A program made the translations under genes and the position numbers. A stretch of 64,000 nucleotides of DNA from Brachybacterium sp036311905 (GTDB lineage: Bacteria; Actinomycetota; Actinomycetes; Actinomycetales; Dermabacteraceae): contig NZ_JAZDCH010000025.1 of assembly GCF_036311905.1 (NCBI RefSeq), positions 193,852 to 257,851 of the forward strand, read 5' to 3'. The notes below the pieces were generated by a model that did no database searches, had not been told where the DNA came from, and saw nothing but the letters and a program-made list of their open reading frames with translations. Below, piece after piece: positions 35,027 through 44,136 of this stretch (positions are counted from its first letter, which is position 1; every line of letters begins with the position of its first letter).

Positions 35027-37585
35027 TCAGGCGGTGGCGACCAGCCCGAGCTCGGCGCGATGGGCGAGCACCGGATGCTGCGGGGTGACCCGCACGGTGA
35101 AGCCCACCTCGCCGGGGACGGCGAGCGCGAGGCGGGCGGTGTGGCGTCCGTCCTCCGCGCGCTGCAGCGGGATCAGCTGCGGGTCGATGATCTCACCCTC
35201 GGCGCCGATCGGGCCCAGGACCGCCTCGACGAGGACGTCCTCGTCACGCAGCCCGCCGAGCTCGACCTCGGCCGCGAGGGTCACCTCGGCGCCCGTGGTG
35301 ACCGCCCCGGAGCCCGCACCCTCGAGCGTCGCCGAGCGCACCGCCACCTGGGACCAGGCGGCCTGCACGGCGTCCTTCCACGCGGTGAACGACCCTCCCA
35401 GCGCCGGATCGGCGTGGAAGGCGGAGGCCGCGCGCGCTGCCGGCAGGTAGAGATCGGTGACGTAGTCGCGGACCATGCGGGCGGCGGTGATCTGCGGGGC
35501 GACCGAGACCAGCGAGGCCCGGACCTTGGTCATCCAGCCGCGCTGCAGCCCGCGCGCGTCGCGCTCGTAGAACAGCGGCACGATGCGGTTCTCGAGGATC
35601 TCGTAGAGGGCCTCCGCCTCGAGGCGGTTGCGCTCGCCCTGGTCGGGCAGATCCGCGGTGGGGATGGTCCATCCGGCCGTGTCGTCCTTCATCTCGTCCC
35701 ACCAGCCGTCGGAGATGGAGAAGGTGAGACCGCCGTTGAGGACCGCCTTCATGCCCGAGGTGCCCGAGGCCTCCTCGGGGCGGATCGGGTTGTTCAGCCA
35801 CACGTCGGAGCCGGCGATCAGCACCGAGGCCATGCGGATGTCGTAGTCCGGAAGGAAGACGATGCGGTGACGCACGCCGTGGTCGTCGGCGAACTGCACC
35901 AGCTGCTGGAGGAACTCCTTGCCGGGGCGGTCGGCGGGATGGGACTTCCCGGCGATCACGAACTGGACGGGGCGGTCCTCGTCCAGCAGGATGCGCCGCA
36001 ACCGCTCCGGATCGCTCAGCATCAGCGTGAGGCGCTTGTAGGTGGAGACACGGCGGGCGAAGCCGATCGTGAGGGCGCGCGGATCGAGGATCGACTCGGT
36101 CCAGGCGAGTTCCGCCTCGTCGGCTCCGCGGCGTAGCCATGCCCGCTTCACATGGGCCCGGGCCATGTCCACGAGCTCCTCCCGCAGCGCGTCCCGCGCA
36201 TCGGTGAGGTCGTGATCGGTGAGGGTCGACAGCGCGGACCAGTCGGACATCGCGGAGATGTCGACGTCGCCGAGCGCCTTCTTGTAGAGGTCGTCCATGT
36301 GCGCCGAGGTCCAGGTACGGCGGTGCACGCCGTTGGTCACCGAGGTGATCGGCACCTCGGGCACGTCGAAGCCCGGGTAGAGGTCCTGGAACATGCCGCG
36401 GGAGACGGCGCCGTGGAGCTTCGCGACCCCGTTGGAGCGCTGGGCGATGCGGAAGCCGAGGTGCGCCATGTTGAAGATCTCGCCGCCCTCCTCGGTCCCG
36501 AGGGCGAGGGACGCCTCGACGGGGAGCGCCGGGATCAGGCGGGAGATCCCCGACTCGTCGGCGTCGAGGTAGCCGCGCAGCTCCTGGGCCGCGAAGCGGT
36601 CGATGCCCGCGGGGACGGGGGTGTGCGTGGTGAAGACGGTCCCGGCGCGCACCTCGGCGACGGCCTCGGCGAAGCTCGCGCCGGCCTGCATCAGCTGGCC
36701 GACCCGCTCGAGGCCGGAGAAGCCGGCGTGGCCCTCGTTGAGGTGGAAGACAGTGGGCGCGGGGTGGCCGGTCGCCGCGGCGAAGGCGGCGACGGCGCGC
36801 ACGCCGCCGATGCCCAGGACGATCTCCTGGACGATGCGGTGCTCGTGGTCGCCGCCGTAGAGGCGGTCGGTGATCTGGCGCGCCTCCTCGTCGTTGGCCT
36901 CGACGTTCGTGTCGAGCAGGAGCAGCGGGATACGACCCACCTGCGCGACCCAGAGCGCGATGGCGACCTCGCGACCGCCCGGGAGGGTGACGGAGACGGT
37001 GACCTGCTCGCCGTCGGCGCCGCGGACCTCGCTCACGGGGAGCTCGGCGGGATCGTTGAGCTTGTACTCCTCCTGCTGCCAGCCGCTGCGGTCCAGGGAC
37101 TGCGAGAAGTAGCCCCACTGGTAGAGCAGGCCGATCGCGACCAGCGGCACGCCGAGGTCGGAGGCGGACTTGAGGTGGTCGCCGGCGAGGATGCCGAGGC
37201 CGCCGGAGTAGATCGGGAGGGTCGGGGTGATGCCGAACTCCATCGAGAAGTACGCGATCGCCGGGGTGCCGACGCCGTTCGCGGGCACGGTGCGCTGGAA
37301 CCAGCGGCCCGAGTCGAGATAGGTGCGCAGGTCGCCGGACTCCGCGCGCATGCGGGCGAGGAAGGTCTCGTCGTGCGCGGCCTCGTCAAGACGGCCCGCG
37401 GGGACCCGCGGGAGCATCGCGATGGGGTTGCCGCCGCTCGCGGAGAACGCTTCGGGGTCGAGGCTGCGGAAGAGGTCGACGGTCTGGCGGCGCCAGGTCC
37501 AGCGCAGGTTCAGCGCGAGGTCGCGCAGGGGCTCGAGGACTCTCGGGAGGGCGGAGGACACCGTGATCGTGGAGATCGGCTTCAT
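35027..37585 (-). CDS. glgP: Alpha-glucan (glycogen/maltodextrin) phosphorylase, GT35
   Basis: 852 aa, of the bacterial/archaeal GlgP type with the DUF3417 N-terminus (LRDLALNLRWTWRRQT). It releases glucose-1-phosphate from alpha-1,4-glucans with pyridoxal phosphate; the cofactor lysine is in EASGTSGMKAVLNG. GNHGHE-like FHLNEGHAGF and AYFSMEFGITPTLPIYSGGLG are family motifs. On its strand TACTCT lies 6 bases before ATG 37585, so the message is probably leaderless. An in-frame extension up to 37816 has no family similarity. The solute-binding protein follows in the same direction. Confidence 0.93.
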   Translation of the reverse strand: MKPISTITVSSALPRVLEPLRDLALNLRWTWRRQTVDLFRSLDPEAFSASGGNPIAMLPRVPAGRLDEAAHDETFLARMRAESGDLRTYLDSGRWFQRTVPANGVGTPAIAYFSMEFGITPTLPIYSGGLGILAGDHLKSASDLGVPLVAIGLLYQWGYFSQSLDRSGWQQEEYKLNDPAELPVSEVRGADGEQVTVSVTLPGGREVAIALWVAQVGRIPLLLLDTNVEANDEEARQITDRLYGGDHEHRIVQEIVLGIGGVRAVAAFAAATGHPAPTVFHLNEGHAGFSGLERVGQLMQAGASFAEAVAEVRAGTVFTTHTPVPAGIDRFAAQELRGYLDADESGISRLIPALPVEASLALGTEEGGEIFNMAHLGFRIAQRSNGVAKLHGAVSRGMFQDLYPGFDVPEVPITSVTNGVHRRTWTSAHMDDLYKKALGDVDISAMSDWSALSTLTDHDLTDARDALREELVDMARAHVKRAWLRRGADEAELAWTESILDPRALTIGFARRVSTYKRLTLMLSDPERLRRILLDEDRPVQFVIAGKSHPADRPGKEFLQQLVQFADDHGVRHRIVFLPDYDIRMASVLIAGSDVWLNNPIRPEEASGTSGMKAVLNGGLTFSISDGWWDEMKDDTAGWTIPTADLPDQGERNRLEAEALYEILENRIVPLFYERDARGLQRGWMTKVRASLVSVAPQITAARMVRDYVTDLYLPAARAASAFHADPALGGSFTAWKDAVQAAWSQVAVRSATLEGAGSGAVTTGAEVTLAAEVELGGLRDEDVLVEAVLGPIGAEGEIIDPQLIPLQRAEDGRHTARLALAVPGEVGFTVRVTPQHPVLAHRAELGLVATA

Positions 37586-37591
37586 GGCACG

Positions 37592-37597
37592 AGAGTA
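37592..37597 (-). promoter_or_regulatory. -10 box for leaderless glgP
   Basis: Minus-strand TACTCT ends 6 bases before ATG 37585 with no Shine-Dalgarno. The rest of the 289-bp divergent gap to 37874 holds no other feature I can name. Confidence 0.45.
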
Positions 37598-37874
37598 CCC
37601 GAGGAGTCGGGGTCGGCTTGCACTGATCTTGCGGAGCGTCGAACGCGGCCACGAGCTGCGAGTTACGCCTGTCCACCTGCAACGATGTTCTCCCGTCACA
37701 CCCCGCCGACGCTCCTTCCGGCCCAGATTTCTGCAAGTTCTTTCCAGCGGCTTCGTCCGGACTGACCACCCTCTCCATCCACCGCGCACCCCGGGGAGGT
37801 CTCCGGCCTGCCACAATGTCTGGTCGAGGCATCAGGGGTGGGGACCCGTCAGGCACCGTCAGGGAGGACGTCCG

Positions 37875-39632
37875 ATGAGGATCGGGACGAATACGGGGGA
37901 GATCGTCGAGATCCCCGAGGACACGATCGATCTCTCCGAGCGTCTGGATCCCGTCCGCACCCTGCTGCGTCGCATCGCGGGCGGGGATCATCGCGCCGCC
38001 CGCGGCCTCGTCGACCTCCTGGCGCCCCGGGTCCACGGCCTCGCAGTGCAGGTCACGGGGTCCTCCGCCCGTGCCGAGCGGATCTCGATCGCCGTGCTGC
38101 GCTCGTGCCTGCGCGATGCGGCGCAGCTCGCGACGGGAGGGCTCCCCGGGGAGGTGGCGGTGCTCGATCGGGCGCGCCGCGCCGCGGTCTCGACCTCCCC
38201 GCGCGGCACCGTGCGTTCCCTGATCTCCCCGGAGGACGCCGCGGACCGCACCCGCGACCGTCGGGAGATCGAGGTGCAGCGGGTCCTCCTGACCCTGCCC
38301 CCTGCCGATCGCGCCCTGGTGGAGTCCGCCGCGCAGGGCCGCTTCCCCTACCCGGCGAGCGACCGGGAGGACGCGGCGACGGTCCTGGCCGAGGCACTGG
38401 AGCGCCTGGTGCCCTCGGGACCGCTGGCCGAGCCCGAGTCGGGGTCACGCGCCGTCCGGGCCCTCGCCGCCCTGGACGCCCTCGCCCTCGCCACCGCGGA
38501 GGAGCAGGCGCGGCTGACGCGCCTGTCGTCCTCCGGGGAGACCGTGCTGATCCATCGGCGAGCGATCGAGGCGGCGGCCCGGCTGACGCTGCTGACCGCG
38601 GTGACGCCCAGCCGGGATCTGCGCGTCCCCGTCCTCGAGGGCTTCCCGGCGGCGCACCTCGGGAGCCCCGCGGGCCCGACCGGCGGCGACGGGACGACGG
38701 GGTCCGTCCCCGCGGCGCGTCCCGGCCCGGCCGCGGGCACGGGCCCGACCGCCCCGTCCGGCACGACCGCTGGCCCCGCGCCGTCCGCTCCGTCGGCCGG
38801 CACCGCTCGGTCCGCTCTGTCCGCCCCGTCCGCCGGCGCTGCGCCCTCGGCGCCGTCGGCGTCCGCCGCCCACCCTGCGCCCGCCGTCCCGTCAGCCGCG
38901 ATCGCCCCGGGGCCGGAGGCGCCCTATCGCGGCTCCTATGCGACACCGGTGCTGGGCACCGACAGCCAGCGCCGCCTGGTGGGGCCGCCCGCCGTGGCCG
39001 GGACCCGGCTGGGCTCCGCGTCGCTGGCCTCCCCCGCCACTCCGCTGCCTTCCCCGGACGCTGTCCCCGACGGCAGGGAGTCCGGGGCCGCCGCCCCCGC
39101 CTTCGCCTACACGGGATCCGCGCAGGGCGACCGGAGCCGGCGACGCCGACGCGCCGAGGCGCGGGCCGCCCGCCGCCGCCCGCGCGGCGCGCCGTGGATC
39201 TCGCGCACCCTCGCGGTGCTGGGGCTGATCGGTGCGCTCGTGCTCGGCCTGCTGCTGCTCGAGGCCCGCGACGATCTCGCCCGCACGGAGGAGTTCAGCG
39301 CCGCCTGGGCCGCGCAGAGCATGGACCCGAGCGCCCGGTTCGTTCCGGGCGTGAGCGACAACGGCACCTGGCAGGCGGTCCTCACCGACACCGAGCTCGC
39401 CCTGCGCGCCGAGGGCGTGCGCGGGTACGACGGCGAAGTGCTGCAGTTGTGGGGCGAGCAGGACGGGGCGCTGCAGGACCTCGGTGTGCTCGAGCTGCAG
39501 ACCGACGGCACGATCGAGCTGATCGCGGAGCAGGGGGTCGAGCGTCTCCTGGTCACGCGCGAGATGTCGCCGCAGAACATGTCCGGCACCCCGTCCGAGC
39601 GGATCGTGGCGAGCCTCGACCCCGCGCACTGA
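37875..39632 (+). CDS. Fusion of an ECF sigma-factor-like domain with an RskA-like membrane anti-sigma factor
   Basis: 585 aa, ATG 37875 after GGGAGG. Residues about 25-95 read as an ECF sigma region 2 relative (LLRRIAGGDHRAA, then LAPRVHGLAVQVTGSSARAE). Residues about 135-190 resemble a decayed region 4 (VQRVLLTLPPADRALVESAAQG). Residues about 195-260 resemble the RskA anti-sigma domain (ALDALALATAEEQ, then TAVTPSRDLRVPVL). A Pro/Ser/Ala-rich linker to about 440 leads to one membrane helix (TLAVLGLIGALVLGLLLLEA) and an outside domain like the RskA C-terminus (VLQLWGEQDG, QNMSGTPSERIVASL). Region 2 lacks a clear DNA-melting motif, so it may act as a decoy rather than a working sigma factor. 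Confidence 0.72.
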   Translation: MRIGTNTGEIVEIPEDTIDLSERLDPVRTLLRRIAGGDHRAARGLVDLLAPRVHGLAVQVTGSSARAERISIAVLRSCLRDAAQLATGGLPGEVAVLDRARRAAVSTSPRGTVRSLISPEDAADRTRDRREIEVQRVLLTLPPADRALVESAAQGRFPYPASDREDAATVLAEALERLVPSGPLAEPESGSRAVRALAALDALALATAEEQARLTRLSSSGETVLIHRRAIEAAARLTLLTAVTPSRDLRVPVLEGFPAAHLGSPAGPTGGDGTTGSVPAARPGPAAGTGPTAPSGTTAGPAPSAPSAGTARSALSAPSAGAAPSAPSASAAHPAPAVPSAAIAPGPEAPYRGSYATPVLGTDSQRRLVGPPAVAGTRLGSASLASPATPLPSPDAVPDGRESGAAAPAFAYTGSAQGDRSRRRRRAEARAARRRPRGAPWISRTLAVLGLIGALVLGLLLLEARDDLARTEEFSAAWAAQSMDPSARFVPGVSDNGTWQAVLTDTELALRAEGVRGYDGEVLQLWGEQDGALQDLGVLELQTDGTIELIAEQGVERLLVTREMSPQNMSGTPSERIVASLDPAH

Positions 39633-39663
39633 GCCGGCGTCCCGGAGGCCTGCCCCGGGGACG

Positions 39664-39702
39664 ACGGAGGGGCACCGCCGCTCGGCGATGCCCCTCCTCC
39701 GT
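39664..39702. terminator. Bidirectional hairpin between convergent genes
   Basis: ACGGA-GGGGCA...CGCCG pairs with CGGCG...TGCCCC...TCCGT with one mismatch and a 3-base bulge. It sits between the sigma/anti-sigma fusion and ettA, both of which read towards it. Confidence 0.6.
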
Positions 39703-39725
39703 TCCGGGCCGCGGCCCGGTGCGGA

Positions 39726-41408
39726 TCAGTCGCGAGTCAGGCGGCGATAGGTGACGCGGTGCGGTCGCGCCGCGTCCTCGCCCAGTCGCTCGACCTTGTT
39801 CTTCTGGTAGGACTCGAAGTTGCCCTCGTACCAGTACCAGTTCGAGGGGTTCTCCTCGGTGCCCTCGTAGGCCAGGATGTGCGTCGCGACGCGGTCGAGG
39901 AACCAGCGGTCGTGGGAGACGACCACGGCGCAGCCGGGGAACTCCAGCAGGGCGTTCTCGAGCGAGCCGAGGGTCTGCACGTCGAGGTCGTTGGTCGGCT
40001 CGTCGAGGAGCAGCACGTTGCCGCCCTGCTTGAGGGTGAGCGCGAGGTTGAGACGGTTGCGCTCGCCGCCCGAGAGGACGCCGGCCTTCTTCTGCTGGTC
40101 CGGCCCCTTGAAGCCGAACTGGGAGACGTAGGCGCGCGAGGGGATCTCGACCTTGCCGACCTGGATGAAGTCCAGCCCGTCGGAGACGACCTCCCAGAGG
40201 TTCTTCTCCGGGTCGATGTTCTCGCGGTTCTGGTCGACGTAGCTGATCTGGACGGTGTCGCCGATCTTCAGATCGCCGCCGTCCAGCGGCTCGAGGCCGA
40301 CGATGGTCTTGAACAGCGTGGTCTTGCCGACGCCGTTGGGACCGATGACGCCGACGATGCCGTTCGGGGGGAGCGAGAAGGACAGGCCGTCGATGAGGGT
40401 GCGGTCGCCGAAGCCCTTCTGCAGGTCCTTGGCGTTGATCACCACGTTGCCCAGGCGCGGGCCCGGCGGGATGGTGATCTCCTCGAAGTCGAGCTTGCGG
40501 GTCTTCTCCGCCTCCGCGGCCATCTCCTCGTAGCGGGCCAGACGCGCCTTGGACTTGGCCTGGCGGCCCTTCGCCGAGGAGCGCACCCACTCCAGCTCCT
40601 CCTTGAGGCGCTTGGCGAGCTTGGCGTCCTTCTTACCCTGGACCTGCAGGCGCTCCTCCTTCTTCTCCAGGTAGGTGGAGTAGTTCCCCTCGTAGGGGTA
40701 GAGGTGCCCGCGGTCGACCTCGGCGATCCACTGGGCGACGTGGTCGAGGAAGTAGCGGTCGTGGGTGACGGCGATGACGGCGCCCTCGTACTGCTGCAGG
40801 TGCTGTTCGAGCCAGAGCACGCTCTCGGCGTCAAGGTGGTTGGTGGGCTCGTCCAGCAGCAGCAGGTCGGGCTTCTCCAGCAGCAGCTTGCACAGCGCCA
40901 CGCGGCGGCGCTCACCCCCGGAGAGGTGGGTCACCGCCTCGTCGCCGGGCGGGCAGCGCAGCGCGTCCATCGCCTGCTCGAGCTGCGAGTCGAGGTCCCA
41001 GCCGTTCGCGGCGTCGATCTCGGTCTGGAGCTTGCCCATCTCCCCCATGAGGGCGTCGAAGTCCGCATCGGGCTCCGCCATCTCCTCACCGATCGCGTTG
41101 AAGCGCTGCACCTTCCGGTACAGGTCGCCCATGCCCTCCTGGACGTTCTCCAGGACGGTCTTGGACTCGTCGAGCGGGGGCTCCTGCAGCAGGATGCCGA
41201 CGGTGTAGCCGGGGCTGAGCCGCGCCTCGCCGTTGGAGGGCTGGTCCAGGCCCGCCATGATCTTCAGGATCGTCGACTTGCCGGCGCCGTTGGGGCCGAC
41301 CATGCCGATCTTCGCGCCCGGGTAGAAGCTCATGGAGACGTCATCGAGGATGACCTTGTCGCCCACGGCCTTGCGGGCCTTGTACATCGTGTAGATGAAC
41401 TCTGCCAA
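39726..41408 (-). CDS. ettA: ABC-F ATPase EttA (energy-dependent translational throttle)
   Basis: 560 aa with two complete ATP-binding cassettes: Walker A GPNGAGKST and GPNGVGKTT, signatures LSGGERRRV and LSGGERNRL, Walker B LLLLDEPTN and LLLDEPTND. The arm domain and the linker with FEEITIPPGPRLG are as in EttA. It binds the ribosomal E site and gates the first elongation steps by energy state. The start is a TTG (41408), with AAGGA 8-9 bases upstream; MAEFIYTMYKARK is the standard EttA N-terminus, so the TTG is well supported. Confidence 0.95.
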   Translation of the reverse strand: MAEFIYTMYKARKAVGDKVILDDVSMSFYPGAKIGMVGPNGAGKSTILKIMAGLDQPSNGEARLSPGYTVGILLQEPPLDESKTVLENVQEGMGDLYRKVQRFNAIGEEMAEPDADFDALMGEMGKLQTEIDAANGWDLDSQLEQAMDALRCPPGDEAVTHLSGGERRRVALCKLLLEKPDLLLLDEPTNHLDAESVLWLEQHLQQYEGAVIAVTHDRYFLDHVAQWIAEVDRGHLYPYEGNYSTYLEKKEERLQVQGKKDAKLAKRLKEELEWVRSSAKGRQAKSKARLARYEEMAAEAEKTRKLDFEEITIPPGPRLGNVVINAKDLQKGFGDRTLIDGLSFSLPPNGIVGVIGPNGVGKTTLFKTIVGLEPLDGGDLKIGDTVQISYVDQNRENIDPEKNLWEVVSDGLDFIQVGKVEIPSRAYVSQFGFKGPDQQKKAGVLSGGERNRLNLALTLKQGGNVLLLDEPTNDLDVQTLGSLENALLEFPGCAVVVSHDRWFLDRVATHILAYEGTEENPSNWYWYEGNFESYQKNKVERLGEDAARPHRVTYRRLTRD

Positions 41409-41537
41409 TGTGGTGTCCTTGTCGAAGCGTGGTCGGGGTGCGGGGGTCTCACCGGCGCGCCGCGGAGCGGTGCCGCACGGGAGTCGTCACGGTGCCCGAC
41501 TCTACCGTCCCGCCACGGCAACGGGTCCCCGCGGGAC

Positions 41538-42179
41538 CTACTGCGCTCCCGCGGGCTCGAGCCCCGCGGCGAGGGCCACCGCCGCGAGCGTGTTGAGGAC
41601 CCACCAGGACGCGAAGAACCACACCGCGGCCGAGGCCCCGCCCGCGAGCAGGAGCGCCCCGGCCCGACGTCGTCCGTGCGAGCCGCCGAGGAGCGCGAGG
41701 GCTGCTCCGGCCCCGACGGCCCCAACCACGGGGACGGCCAGCACGATCCCGCCGAGATCGAGCAGCGACCCGAGCGTGAAGAAGCCCACCACGGCCAGCA
41801 GGACCAGCAGCGCTCCCGCGAGCACCGCTCCCCCGACCCCGGCGATCAGACGATGGCTCCGCTCGACCGCATCGGGGACCAGGGTCGCCGTCAGCAGGAT
41901 CATCAGCGAGAGCATCCCGATCAGCACCCCGACGACGAACAGCATCAGGGGCAGGGTCGAGACGCCGTATCCGAAGGCCGGACCGTACGTCGCGCGGGCG
42001 AGGACGGCGCCCACCAGCGCCGCAGCGGTCGCGAGCAGTTGCAGCCACCCGGCGAGGCCCAACGAGGCGGGGCCCAGCGAGGCGCGGCCGACGGGCGGTG
42101 CGGGGTGCGGCAGGGTGCGCGGCGGCACGGCGTCGTGCTGCACCCGGCGGGACGGAGGGGGGACCGGCGGGCCACTCAT
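41538..42179 (-). CDS. Multi-pass membrane protein of unknown function
   Basis: 213 aa with a Pro-rich N-terminus of about 40 residues and about five to six hydrophobic helices. No family motif recognised. It starts one base after the HAD gene ends, so it belongs to the ylbL-HAD operon. The 129-base gap after it, before ettA, shows no clear terminator. Confidence 0.72.
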   Translation of the reverse strand: MSGPPVPPPSRRVQHDAVPPRTLPHPAPPVGRASLGPASLGLAGWLQLLATAAALVGAVLARATYGPAFGYGVSTLPLMLFVVGVLIGMLSLMILLTATLVPDAVERSHRLIAGVGGAVLAGALLVLLAVVGFFTLGSLLDLGGIVLAVPVVGAVGAGAALALLGGSHGRRRAGALLLAGGASAAVWFFASWWVLNTLAAVALAAGLEPAGAQ

Positions 42180-42180
42180 C

Positions 42181-42870
42181 TCAGTCCACCAGCACGCCGC
42201 GCTCGGCGAGGATGCGACGCGCGATCACCGTGCCGTGCTCACCGCCCTCGCCGGTCTCCTCGCCGTTCCGGGGCCAGCGGTGGGCGTGGAGGCCGAGCGC
42301 ACGGGCCGCCTCGACGTTGTCGGCGCGGTCGTCGAAGAACACGACGGCCGAGGGGATCGACACCCCGCCGGTCTCGTGCGCGAGGGCGTCGAGCAGGATC
42401 CGGTAGATCTCGGCATCGGGCTTCATCACCTTCTCCTCCGCGGAGATCACCGCGAAGGAGAACGCCTCGAACCAGTCGGTGCGGCGCACTGCCTCGCCGA
42501 AGGAGGCGGAGGCGTTCGACAGCAGCACCAGGCGCACCCGCGCCCGGGCGAGGTCGTGGATCAGCTCGCGGGAGGCAGGGTCCAGGCGCAGGAAGTAGCG
42601 GTTGTCGGCGTCCTGCAGCTCCTCGATCTCCGCGGCCGTCAGCGAGTCGACGCCGACGGCGGCGGCGACCGCGCCCCAGTACTCCGCCGGGCTGGTCCGG
42701 CCCTCGTCGTAGGCCGGGCGGTGCGCCCACAGCGCCTCGGTGAGGACGGCGGGATCCCCGCCGAGCAGCTCGTGGAGGTCCGGGACCGGGTCGTGCCCGG
42801 CGGAGAGCACTCCCCCGAAGTCGAAGACGACGGTGGGGCTCGGCGGGGTGCGGCGGCGGTTCCTGCTCAC
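42181..42870 (-). CDS. HAD-superfamily (IA) hydrolase
   Basis: 229 aa. HAD motifs in order: VVFDFGGVL (nucleophile Asp; the +2 position is Gly, as in YihX-like sugar phosphatases), LLSNAS, KPDAEIY and FFDDRADNVEAA. It is a cytoplasmic phosphatase, perhaps for a small phospho-sugar. GTG 42870 overlaps the stop of ylbL by 4 bases. Confidence 0.9.
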   Translation of the reverse strand: MSRNRRRTPPSPTVVFDFGGVLSAGHDPVPDLHELLGGDPAVLTEALWAHRPAYDEGRTSPAEYWGAVAAAVGVDSLTAAEIEELQDADNRYFLRLDPASRELIHDLARARVRLVLLSNASASFGEAVRRTDWFEAFSFAVISAEEKVMKPDAEIYRILLDALAHETGGVSIPSAVVFFDDRADNVEAARALGLHAHRWPRNGEETGEGGEHGTVIARRILAERGVLVD

Positions 42871-44000
42871 TTCTCGATCACGTCCTCACAGGTGACCAGG
42901 CCCTCGGTGGAGCCGGTCTCGGCGATGGTCTCGGTGGCCTCGACGGCCTGGTCGAAGGTCTCCACGGCGACGACCTCGAGGCCGTCGGGCTCGTAGCCGA
43001 TGACCTCCTGGCAGTTCGCGGCGGGCGCGAGGAAGAAGTCGGCGCCGGTGTCGGACGCGCCGACCATCTTCTGGCGGATCCCGCCGATCCCGCCGACGCC
43101 GCCGTCGGCCGCGATGGTGCCGGTGCCGGCGATCGACTGCCCGCCCGTGAGCGCCCCCGGAGTCAGCTCGTCGTAGACGGCGAGGGAGAAGATCATCCCG
43201 GCGCTGGGACCGCCGATGTCGCCGACGGCGAGGTCCACCTCGAAGGGGAACTCGTAGCCGTCGGAGAGCACGATCCCGAGCCGCGCGGTGCCGTCGGCCT
43301 CCTCGGCGGGGACCTCCAGCTCGAGCTCCTCGCCGTCGCGGCGCACGGTCATCGCGACCGGGCCGGCGGGGTCGGCGGCGCGGATCAGGGTGCGGAAGCC
43401 CTCGAGGTCCGCGGAGGTCTGCCCGCCGACGGAGACGATCACGTCGCCGGGCTCGAGGGTCCCGTCGGCGGGGCCCTCCTCCTCGACACCGGCGACGAGC
43501 ACGGCGGGCTCGTACTCGATGTCGAGCGCGTCGAGCGCGACGGCGACCGCACCCTGCTGCGAGGTGCTCATCGAGGCGGTGTTCGTCAGCGTGGTCTGCT
43601 CGCGGGTCTGTCCCTCGGGGAAGACGGACTCCCGCGGCAGCACGGCCTGGCTGCGGTCGAACCAGGCTCGGATCACCTCGACGGGGGTGACGGTGTAGCC
43701 GGGACCGCCGTCGACCGAGACGGTGGTCATCATCAGCTCGCCCTCGGTGGGGTGGGTCTCGGCCCCGGAGATCACGAGGATCTGCTCCTCCTCGTACTCG
43801 CCGAGCACGTCGACGGCGGGGCCGGGCCGCTCGACGACATAGGGCACGGGGATCACCGAGGCGCCGACGATCATCGCGCACAGCAGCAGGAGGGAACCGA
43901 TCGCCCAGCCCGGCCGGGCCAGCTGCGCCTCCTCGAGCCAGCGGTCGCCGAGGGCGCGGGCCCGGCGGAGTCGGGTGGGTCGGGAGGGGTCGGAGCTCAC
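42867..44000 (-). CDS. YlbL-like membrane protein with PDZ and Lon-type (S16) peptidase domains
   Basis: About 377 aa from GTG 44000. One N-terminal membrane anchor (residues about 38-58), a PDZ domain about 155-235 (GPADGTLEPGDVIVSVGGQ), and a Lon-like protease domain with catalytic S266 (GGPSAGM) and K311 (IRQKMVGA), 45 residues apart as expected for a Ser-Lys dyad. Equivalent of Rv3194c. In Bacillus, YlbL helps degrade a DNA-damage checkpoint protein. It is divergent from the DUF2342 gene, as in mycobacteria. Confidence 0.92.
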   Translation of the reverse strand: MSSDPSRPTRLRRARALGDRWLEEAQLARPGWAIGSLLLLCAMIVGASVIPVPYVVERPGPAVDVLGEYEEEQILVISGAETHPTEGELMMTTVSVDGGPGYTVTPVEVIRAWFDRSQAVLPRESVFPEGQTREQTTLTNTASMSTSQQGAVAVALDALDIEYEPAVLVAGVEEEGPADGTLEPGDVIVSVGGQTSADLEGFRTLIRAADPAGPVAMTVRRDGEELELEVPAEEADGTARLGIVLSDGYEFPFEVDLAVGDIGGPSAGMIFSLAVYDELTPGALTGGQSIAGTGTIAADGGVGGIGGIRQKMVGASDTGADFFLAPAANCQEVIGYEPDGLEVVAVETFDQAVEATETIAETGSTEGLVTCEDVIEK

Positions 44001-44136
44001 CCGGACATTGTGCCCCAGGGCCCGCGCGGGATCGGGGCGGGAGCGGATTGCGCTGTGGGCGGAGCGGCCGGGCGCGCCCTGCCCGGCCCCAGCCCCGCTC
44101 GGTACGCTGAGCGCCCACGCACTGCAGGAGGTGGCC

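Noticed and set aside
37586..37816. N-terminal extension of the alpha-glucan phosphorylase
   Set aside because: The extension has no family similarity; the -10 box and ATG 37585 fit the normal N-terminus.
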